DNA of 44,989 nucleotides. Source: an uncultured Clostridia bacterium (GTDB taxonomy: Bacteria > Bacillota > Clostridia > Christensenellales > UBA1242). Every line of letters starts with the position of its first letter. The first letter of the stretch is position 1. The stretch lies in the NCBI GenBank assembly GCA_948434855.1, contig CAOJFR010000007.1, positions 1 through 44,989 of the forward strand, read 5' to 3'. Below, one piece after another: positions 38,669-44,989 of this stretch. A program made the position numbers and the translations under genes. The notes beneath the pieces were generated by a model. It searched no databases. It was not told the DNA's origin and saw only the letters and a list, made by a program, of their open reading frames with translations.

Positions 38669-40526
38669 AAACGGACAAGACTTTAAACTTTATGAATATC
38701 TTGGAAGCCATATTGCAACAAAAAATGGCAAACAAGGTGCTTATTTCAGAACCTATGCACCAAATGCAAAAGAAATTTTTGTTTTGGGTGATTTTAATGA
38801 TTGGGACAAAACTGCCTCTCCACTTAAAAGAGTTAAAGACTCTGAAGTTTGGGAAGCTTTTGTGCCTTCAGCTAAGAAAAATCAAAAATATAAATATTTA
38901 ATTATTGATGATCAGGACAGGGAGACTCTTAAAGCCGACCCTTTTGCTTTTTATGAGCAAAATTATGAAAATGATGAAGACTTTGCAACATATATTTATG
39001 ACATTGATGGATATAAGTGGAATGACAAAAAGTATTTTGAGCAAAATGAAACCAAAAACCACCTAACTTCCCCAATGAATATTTATGAAGTTTGTCTGCT
39101 TACTTGGAAAAAGCATACTGATGGAAGCTATTACACCTATAGAGAACTTGCAGCATCACTTATTCCATATTGTAAAAAAATGGGCTACACTCACATTGAG
39201 CTTTTGCCACTATCTGAATTTGCTCTAGATATTTCATGGGGATATCAGGTTATGGGCTATTTTGCAGTAACAAGCAGATATGGCAAGCCAAAAGACCTTA
39301 TGTATTTTGTGGACAAATGCCACGAGGCAGGCATTGGAGTTATTTTGGACTGGGTTCCTGCTCACTTTGATTATCATGAATTTGGTTTAATGGATTATGA
39401 TGGCACCAGCCTTTATGAAAGCCCAAAGTGGGACAGAAAGTTTCAGCTTGCTTGGAGCACAAGAATCTTTGATTATGAAGACCCTTTTGTTACTGGATTT
39501 TTAATTTCAAGCGCACTGTTTTATCTTAGAAAATTTCATTTTGACGGACTTAGGGTTGATGCGGTTGTTTCAATTCTCTATCTTGACTTTTGCAGAAATC
39601 CTGATGAATGGATTCCTAATGTGGCTGGCAACAACATTAACTATGCTGGCGTTGAGTTCTTAAAAAATCTAAACAACTCAATTTTTGGTGAATTTCCTAA
39701 CGCAATCATGGTTGCTGAAGAAGTTTCTTCTTGGCCAATGGTTACAAGACCAACAACCTCTGGCGGTCTTGGATTTAACTTTAAGTGGAATGTTGGTTGG
39801 ATTAATGATATTTGGGAATACACTTCAATGGACCCATATTTTAGAAAATATCATCACAAAATTTTAACCCACACAATTGACTATGCATTTGATGAAAACT
39901 TTATTCTTCCAATTGACCATGATGAGGTTGGCAACGGAAGACACTCACTTATCAACAAAATGAATGGCGACTTAAAAACAAAGTTTGAACTTTGCAGAGC
40001 ATTCTATTTATACATGTTTATGCACCCAGGCAAAAAGCTTTCATTCATGGGAAGTGAATTTGGGCAGATTGTTGAATGGTCTTATAAGGATCCAATTTCT
40101 TTTGGACTTTTAAAAATGGACAGATATAAACAATTTAGCAAATTTATCATGACAGTTAACAAGCTTTATAAACATACTCCTGAAATGTATGAAATTGACC
40201 ATGAACCAAGGGGCTTTGAATGGCTTGTTAACGATGACAACCTCAGATGCGTTTGCGCCTTTAAAAGGTTCTCTGCATCAGGAAGCTATTTGATTTGTAT
40301 TTGCAACTTTTCTCCAGACGAACATGAAGACTATGTTCTTGGAGTTGATGAGCCAGGTTGCTATGAAGAAATTTTTTCAACTGATGACGAAGTTTTTGGC
40401 GGAACTGGAAAACGCAATGAACTTATGTATTCTTCAATTATGAATAAAAATGGCAAGACAAATGCCATAAGAATTGACATTCCAGCAAACACAACAATTT
40501 TAATTAAAAAGGTGGAAAAAAATTAA
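38637..40526 (+). CDS. glgB: 1,4-alpha-glucan branching enzyme GlgB
   Basis: 629 aa. Makes alpha-1,6 branches in glycogen. N-terminal CBM48-type domain (AYFRTYAPNAKEIFVLGDF), then the GH13 barrel: YTHIELLPLSEFALDISWGY, VILDWVPAHF, nucleophile Asp in FDGLRVDAV, acid Glu in VAEEVSSWP, and LPIDHDEVGNG. The C-terminal beta domain ends near NTTILIKKV. ATG 38637 has a poor ribosome site: GGAG lies 20 bases upstream, with GAAT/ATTC that could form a small hairpin in between. Operon with glgA. Confidence 0.95.
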   Translation: MNTTERLSAIKNGQDFKLYEYLGSHIATKNGKQGAYFRTYAPNAKEIFVLGDFNDWDKTASPLKRVKDSEVWEAFVPSAKKNQKYKYLIIDDQDRETLKADPFAFYEQNYENDEDFATYIYDIDGYKWNDKKYFEQNETKNHLTSPMNIYEVCLLTWKKHTDGSYYTYRELAASLIPYCKKMGYTHIELLPLSEFALDISWGYQVMGYFAVTSRYGKPKDLMYFVDKCHEAGIGVILDWVPAHFDYHEFGLMDYDGTSLYESPKWDRKFQLAWSTRIFDYEDPFVTGFLISSALFYLRKFHFDGLRVDAVVSILYLDFCRNPDEWIPNVAGNNINYAGVEFLKNLNNSIFGEFPNAIMVAEEVSSWPMVTRPTTSGGLGFNFKWNVGWINDIWEYTSMDPYFRKYHHKILTHTIDYAFDENFILPIDHDEVGNGRHSLINKMNGDLKTKFELCRAFYLYMFMHPGKKLSFMGSEFGQIVEWSYKDPISFGLLKMDRYKQFSKFIMTVNKLYKHTPEMYEIDHEPRGFEWLVNDDNLRCVCAFKRFSASGSYLICICNFSPDEHEDYVLGVDEPGCYEEIFSTDDEVFGGTGKRNELMYSSIMNKNGKTNAIRIDIPANTTILIKKVEKN

Positions 40527-40527
40527 T

Positions 40528-41967
40528 ATGGACGAACCCAAGCAAAAATTTAATGTTTTATTTGTAAGTGCTGAATGTGTTCCATTTTGCGCAAGAGGCG
40601 GTGTGGCAGACATGTGCTATGCCCTGCCAAAATATTTAAACAAAAATGATGACCTTGATGTTAGAGTCGTGCTTCCAATGTATTCAAAAATTCCAACAGA
40701 GTTTAGCGAAAACTTTAAGCTAGTTGGCGAACGTAATGTTGAACTAACTTGGAGAAATGAATATTGTGGCGTGCACGAATATGAATATAATGGCATCACC
40801 TATTATTTTATTGATAACAAACGTTATTTTGACAGACCAGAACTTTTTGGCTATGATGACGATGTTGAAAGGTTTAGCTATTTCAGCAAAGCTGTTTTAG
40901 ATATGCTCCCTATGATTAACTTCTTCCCAGACGTTATTCATACAAACGACTGGCAGTCTGGAATGGTTTGCACATTTTTAAAAGTGCTTGCATGGCAAAA
41001 CCCAAAATATGAGCATATTAAAACCGTGCTTAACATTCACAACCTAAACTATCAAGGAAAAGCAGACTTTAAAGTTGTTCATGACCTTCTTGGAGTTGAA
41101 GACAAATTTGCTTATTTGTTTGACTATTATGGTGGTGCAAATCTTATGAAAGCAAGCATACTTTGCGCAGACAGAATTGTTGCTGTTAGCGAAACTTATG
41201 CAAACGAAATTCAAAACACAGACAAAGGCTCAGGGCTTCAAGATGTGCTTCAGTCTGTAAGCTATAAACTTTCAGGCATAATCAATGGCATTGACTATGA
41301 ATATTATGACCCAGAAAATGACACTGATATTTTTGCAAACTTTTCAGTTGACAAGCTTAGTTGTAGAACTGAAAACAAACTTAAACTTCAAGAAACTCTT
41401 GGGCTCCCTGTTGATGAAAACATTCCAATGTATGGTTTTGTTGGCTATATGGCTGCACATAAAGGAATGGAACTTTTAAGCCAAATTATGGACAGATTGA
41501 TTCAAGAAAAAAATGTTCAATTTGTTGCAGTTGGCGGAGGCCCAACACAATATGAAGATTTTATGAGAAGACTAAATGAAATTTATCCAAACAATGTTAA
41601 AGTGTCTTTTGGATATAGCAGCAAGCTTGCAAAAAAGATTTATGCAGGCACAGACTTTTTGTTTAATGTTTCAAGCAACGAACCTTGTGGTCTTTGCCCT
41701 CTCATTGCAAACCGATATGGTGCACTTCCAATAGTTTATCAAACTGGCGGTCTTAAAGACAATTTCTCTGATTTTAAATATACAAATGGCAATGGATATG
41801 TGCTTAAAAACTATGACTCAAATTCATTTTATGACCTTTTGGAAAGAACACTTCATGACTTTGAAAATAAAGAGAAAATTGAAAATTATAGAAAAACAGG
41901 AATGGCACAAGACTTTGATATTTTAGAATGTGCTGATAAATACACAGAGCTTTATTATGAAATGTAA
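40528..41967 (+). CDS. glgA: Glycogen synthase GlgA
   Basis: 479 aa, GT5. Elongates alpha-1,4-glucan from ADP-glucose. N-terminal half: VLFVSAECVPFCARGGVADM (usual KTGGL reads ARGGV, so the nucleotide-sugar-binding Lys is absent), HTNDWQSGM, NIHNLNYQG. C-terminal half: NGIDYEYYDP, GFVGYMAAHKGMELL, and EPCGLCPLIANRYGALPIVY followed by TGGL. Starts one base after the glgB stop with GGTGGA. No glgC, glgD or glgP is in the window. Annotated as GlgA with the altered motif noted. Confidence 0.93.
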   Translation: MDEPKQKFNVLFVSAECVPFCARGGVADMCYALPKYLNKNDDLDVRVVLPMYSKIPTEFSENFKLVGERNVELTWRNEYCGVHEYEYNGITYYFIDNKRYFDRPELFGYDDDVERFSYFSKAVLDMLPMINFFPDVIHTNDWQSGMVCTFLKVLAWQNPKYEHIKTVLNIHNLNYQGKADFKVVHDLLGVEDKFAYLFDYYGGANLMKASILCADRIVAVSETYANEIQNTDKGSGLQDVLQSVSYKLSGIINGIDYEYYDPENDTDIFANFSVDKLSCRTENKLKLQETLGLPVDENIPMYGFVGYMAAHKGMELLSQIMDRLIQEKNVQFVAVGGGPTQYEDFMRRLNEIYPNNVKVSFGYSSKLAKKIYAGTDFLFNVSSNEPCGLCPLIANRYGALPIVYQTGGLKDNFSDFKYTNGNGYVLKNYDSNSFYDLLERTLHDFENKEKIENYRKTGMAQDFDILECADKYTELYYEM

Positions 41968-41980
41968 GTTAAGAATAAAT

Positions 41981-42011
41981 AAAACACTTTGCAAAAAATG
42001 CAAAGTGTTTT
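41981..42011 (+). terminator. glgB-glgA terminator
   Basis: 12-bp perfect stem (41981-41992 with 42000-42011), 7-nt loop, T-run after. Confidence 0.85.
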
Positions 42012-42028
42012 TGCTTTAATTTTTTTAG

Positions 42029-42090
42029 AAAAAACGCAATTTCATGTGTTATGTGTCACATAACACCGCAAATTTTCAGCATTTATAAGG
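42029..42090 (-). repeat. Dispersed structured repeat, copy 2
   Basis: 31 of 33 core bases match copy 1 (28.1 kb). The adjoining stem is GTGTTAT with ATAACAC (10-bp arms 42046-42055 and 42057-42066 if fully extended), with the G-C pair replacing A-T of copy 1. It lies between the two convergent terminators. Confidence 0.6.
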
Positions 42091-42103
42091 ATTTTCAAAA
42101 AAT

Positions 42104-42130
42104 AAAAGAGCAGAAATTTTCTGCTCTTTT
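42104..42130. terminator. LRR-C terminator
   Basis: 13-bp stem arms (42104-42116 with 42118-42130) ending in A and T runs, 17 bases after the LRR-C stop. Confidence 0.85.
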
Positions 42131-42146
42131 GTTTTATTATTTATAT

Positions 42147-44989
42147 TTATTTTCTTGTATAAATCCAATATGCTCCACCATCTGTTTTTGTATAATTTTC
42201 ATTAAGATAACTGTTTGTGCCATCATCAACAGTTTTAAGTACACGAATATCGCTGATTTTATTATATAAAGTATTTAGCATAACATTATCATTTTTTCCA
42301 CTATGATATGCGTTTACGTCACCAAGATATAGACTAGTGATTGTTGTTTGAGTTCTAAAATTACCTTTGCCCATAAACACAACTCCACCAAATAATGTTA
42401 CATTTTTTATTCCACCTAAATTTTCAACGCCATCAGTTTCTACTATTACACCTCTTGAGAGCACCAGAGATTGACCCGCACTGCCATTACTTTTAAAGTT
42501 GACCCTAACCTTTGAACCTTTATATATGCTTGGAATTAAGATTTCTGAATCTTGATCCCCTGGTTTAAAATAACAAGTTACCACAGAATCTTCAATGGTG
42601 AGTCCACTCATAACACTTGAATAGTCACAATCATCAAAAACATAATAATCACCTTCAGAATATGCAACAAACTCTTCACCTGTTACCAAATAGTTATCTG
42701 CATATTCTAAGTTTTCAACAATTGTGTATGGAACATATATTTTGGTTATAAGCTGTGTGGTTGTGGAGGTCATAGGAATAAATTTAATGCCTGGAACACT
42801 TGCACTTGTTTTCATGCTTGCATAAAGAGCAGGACTCTTTATAATGACCTTTGTAGGTTCTGCACCAATAAAATTCATGTTTCCAACACTTTGAATTGTT
42901 GAAGAGTAAATTATTTCTTTAACATTAATTGCACCTGAAAAAGCAAAATCTTCAACTGTGATTAAACCTTCTGGCAATTCAACCCTTGTTAGCCCATAAC
43001 AAGCACAAAAGGCATGATTAGCAATGACCCTTAAACTGTTAGGGAACTTAACCGTTTTAATTGTATTATTTTCCATAAAGGCCTTAGATCCAATTCTGAC
43101 AACTGGCAAACCCTGCACTGTGTCTGGAAGATTTAAGTTGATTATTGAAGTGTCCGACAAACCAATAACTTCTAATCCTCCATAGGTTTCACAATATTTT
43201 ATACCATCTTGAACTATTACTTTTGTATAAACACTATACTCACCCTCTGTGGTTTTAATGAAATTTTCATTTAAGTATGCATTTTCAGCAGTGTCAATAT
43301 TGCTAGGAACTGTAACTTTGTTTGCAGAAGCTAAAAGCATGCCATTTAATATGCTATCTCCATTTGCAACCTTGTAAACTTCTGGACTTTCTATTGTTAC
43401 ATATCTTAAACTTAAACAATCGCCAAATGCAAAATTTCCCAGAGTTTTTACGCTGGCAGGAATGGTAATAGATAATAGCCTTGAACAACTTGCAAAAGCT
43501 CCTGCACCAATATTTGTTAAATTGTTTGGCAAAGTAATGCTTATTAGATCATCATATTTACAAAAGACATTAGTCTTTATGCTTACCACATTTTTGCCCC
43601 TATACGTGTTTGGAATCACAACTTGCGTTATGGCAGAAGTTTTATCAAAACTTGTTAATTCTACACCGCCATCACAATCTGTGAAACCAAAATATGAATA
43701 TGCATAAGTTGTGATAAACTCTATATTAACATTTCCTATTACAGTGTGAATAGCTCCATTTGTGAAGTTTTCTCCATTTACTTTAAATGAGTTTAATGAA
43801 TGATCTTCATACAATGTGTATGTTATTGTTAACTCATCCCCATAATGCAATTTTGTTAAGTTTGTAAGCATTTCTCCTGCTGCATTTCTTACAACTACAT
43901 CTTCTGGAATTGTTATGCTATAGTCTATTCTTTCTCCCTGTTCCCATATTTTGCTTGAGTTGCTATTTAAAACCAAGCTTACATCTCCATAAGCTGTGAA
44001 AGAACCGCCATCCCTAATTGTGGTTGCATTTACAAATAAGCTATTAACTATTGTTTCTTTTTCATAATAAATATAACCATATTCTTCTTTAGTGTTTTCA
44101 GTATATCTGCTTATGCTCTCTGTGTAGGTAAAGGTTAGTTCATCTCCCCAGTAAATTGTTCTATTGTTAGAAAGCAATTCTTCTCCACGTTTCACGGTTA
44201 CTCCTGCTGGGATGCTTCCTAATGTATAGGCTATTTTGCTTTCTGTGTAGGTTATGTTCAGGTCTCCATTAACAACATACACATCTCCTACGAGTTCTGC
44301 TCCGTCTACGCTGAAAGTATCTTTATGGTAGCCTTCTGTCTCTGTATAACTTATGCTTAATTGGTCGCCATAATATATGGCTTCGTTGCTGCTTAATGTG
44401 TGGCCGTTTCTAGTTACTGTTACTTGATATGGTATCTCTCCGATTGAGTATTCTGATGCAGCTTCGTTGTAGGTTATGCTGAGGTCGCCATTGCCGGTGA
44501 GCTCAACCTCATAATATACAACTCCGCCTTCTTCATGACGATATGCTTCTGTTAAAATGTTTTGTTGTTCTCCGTTTCCGACCTTAACCTTAAACTCTGT
44601 TATATCTCTTCCTAGCTTTTGTGTGGCTCTTATTACTATCTTCGCTCCATAGTGATAGGTGCTAGACAAATCTACAACTTCTCCACCTATGGTTACGCTT
44701 ATGCTACTTTTAAAGGCTTCGTAAATGAAACCTATTCTGTAGTCTTTCATAATAGTTCTAAATTCAGGATGGATGTTTAGGTCACTTGTTATTTCATTTA
44801 GATTTACTTGTTCGTTTCTCTCATTAAACCAGCCCTTAAACTCATAGGTCGCAAAGTTATCTTCTGGTTTAGTTGGGGCAACCAAACTTAGGCTATCTTT
44901 GTGGTTTACTTCTTGTGTTTCTAATAATGTTGTGCCGTCTTCTGCGTATATGTTTACTGTATAGGTTACTGCGACAAACTTGATATATA
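42147..44989 (-). CDS. BspA-like LRR surface protein LRR-C (N-terminus beyond window)
   Basis: The frame is open to base 44989, so ~947 residues are visible and the start is outside. The in-frame TTG at 44885 is only an internal codon. Order: InlB/Flg_new-type repeat (YEFKGWFNERNEQVNLN, SDLNIHPEF), beta module, then IPxxVTV modules with IYYGDQLSISYTETEGYH and YWGDELTFTYTES, then BspA-type LRR_5 repeats (LPNNLTNIGAGAFASCSRLL, PNSLRVIANHAFCACYGL), then a beta-rich C-terminal part. It ends SYLNENYTKTDGGAYWIYTR, like LRR-B. A copy of that ending occurs inside (AYLNENFIKTTEGEYSVYTK). No LPXTG or membrane helix. Paralogue of LRR-A and LRR-B. Confidence 0.92.
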   Translation of the reverse strand, partial: YIKFVAVTYTVNIYAEDGTTLLETQEVNHKDSLSLVAPTKPEDNFATYEFKGWFNERNEQVNLNEITSDLNIHPEFRTIMKDYRIGFIYEAFKSSISVTIGGEVVDLSSTYHYGAKIVIRATQKLGRDITEFKVKVGNGEQQNILTEAYRHEEGGVVYYEVELTGNGDLSITYNEAASEYSIGEIPYQVTVTRNGHTLSSNEAIYYGDQLSISYTETEGYHKDTFSVDGAELVGDVYVVNGDLNITYTESKIAYTLGSIPAGVTVKRGEELLSNNRTIYWGDELTFTYTESISRYTENTKEEYGYIYYEKETIVNSLFVNATTIRDGGSFTAYGDVSLVLNSNSSKIWEQGERIDYSITIPEDVVVRNAAGEMLTNLTKLHYGDELTITYTLYEDHSLNSFKVNGENFTNGAIHTVIGNVNIEFITTYAYSYFGFTDCDGGVELTSFDKTSAITQVVIPNTYRGKNVVSIKTNVFCKYDDLISITLPNNLTNIGAGAFASCSRLLSITIPASVKTLGNFAFGDCLSLRYVTIESPEVYKVANGDSILNGMLLASANKVTVPSNIDTAENAYLNENFIKTTEGEYSVYTKVIVQDGIKYCETYGGLEVIGLSDTSIINLNLPDTVQGLPVVRIGSKAFMENNTIKTVKFPNSLRVIANHAFCACYGLTRVELPEGLITVEDFAFSGAINVKEIIYSSTIQSVGNMNFIGAEPTKVIIKSPALYASMKTSASVPGIKFIPMTSTTTQLITKIYVPYTIVENLEYADNYLVTGEEFVAYSEGDYYVFDDCDYSSVMSGLTIEDSVVTCYFKPGDQDSEILIPSIYKGSKVRVNFKSNGSAGQSLVLSRGVIVETDGVENLGGIKNVTLFGGVVFMGKGNFRTQTTITSLYLGDVNAYHSGKNDNVMLNTLYNKISDIRVLKTVDDGTNSYLNENYTKTDGGAYWIYTRK

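Noticed and set aside
44883..44885. TTG as the start of LRR-C
   Set aside because: The frame continues open upstream with homologous sequence to LRR-B, so it is internal and the true start is outside the window.
1..44989. tRNA, rRNA, CRISPR arrays, insertion sequences, prophage genes
   Set aside because: I looked through the gaps and found no cloverleaf, no regular spacer-repeat array, no transposase or integrase. A dedicated RNA search would still be needed.

Overview
This is one contiguous, AT-rich piece of a bacterial chromosome. I judge it to come from an uncultured, spore-forming, anaerobic member of the Clostridia, probably a gut lineage. The evidence is the low GC, the Shine-Dalgarno and TTGACA/TATAAT signals, the sporulation genes (spmA, spmB, a SipL-like SPOCS/LysM gene), veg, the holB-ricT-trmN6 block, and an oxygen-sensitive metabolism with pyruvate:ferredoxin oxidoreductase, rubrerythrin and a 2x[4Fe-4S] ferredoxin. 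The taxonomic placement is inference. Most genes are housekeeping genes with clear families.

Layout. 1-346: N-terminus of a BspA-like surface protein (LRR-A), cut by the window edge. 0.5-6.1 kb: a lipoprotein, tatD-rsmA, divergent spmA-spmB, and an unknown 394-aa protein. 6.2-9.3 kb: holB-ricT-ferredoxin-trmN6 operon. 9.4-13.1 kb: greA, a small conserved protein, a Rho_N-domain protein, sipL-like, veg. 13.2-16.4 kb: complete 1040-aa LRR surface protein (LRR-B). 16.6-23.1 kb: acidic zinc-ribbon protein, acpP, HtrA-type protease, a membrane-anchored exported protein, ung, rplM-rpsI, truA. 23.2-28.0 kb: pyruvate:ferredoxin oxidoreductase, a Nudix hydrolase, rubrerythrin. 28.2-30.4 kb: an operon of four unrecognised proteins. 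30.4-33.7 kb: a membrane ComEC-type metallo-hydrolase with a patatin-like lipase, and a membrane coiled-coil protein. 34.0-35.5 kb: YjjG-type phosphatase plus PnuC transporter. 35.6-38.4 kb: metK under a SAM-I riboswitch, an unknown 202-aa protein, exonuclease III. 38.6-42.0 kb: glgB-glgA. 42.1-44.9 kb: a third LRR surface protein (LRR-C), cut by the window end.

How the parts work together. Three paralogous exported proteins recur along the window. The two visible N-termini match closely, and all share an InlB/Flg_new-type repeat and/or tandem modules and a BspA-like LRR region. The two visible promoters each have a G-run in the -35/-10 spacer. In LRR-A it is an uninterrupted run of ten G directly against the -10 box with a 19-bp spacer. 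LRR-B has a 17-bp spacer. This is the arrangement expected of slipped-strand phase variation and is the most interesting signal here. LRR-B also carries a 48-bp perfect direct repeat spaced exactly 102 codons, which could change module number in frame.

Other regulatory structures include a SAM-I riboswitch with visible terminator/antiterminator exclusion in front of a short, divergent MetK, and an H-type pseudoknot-like leader before rplM. A ~60-bp dispersed element occurs twice with a compensated stem change. Several promoters place the -10 box five or six bases from an ATG and predict leaderless mRNAs (truA, the YjjG-type gene, a small ORF over the glgB start). All structures and promoters were read by eye.
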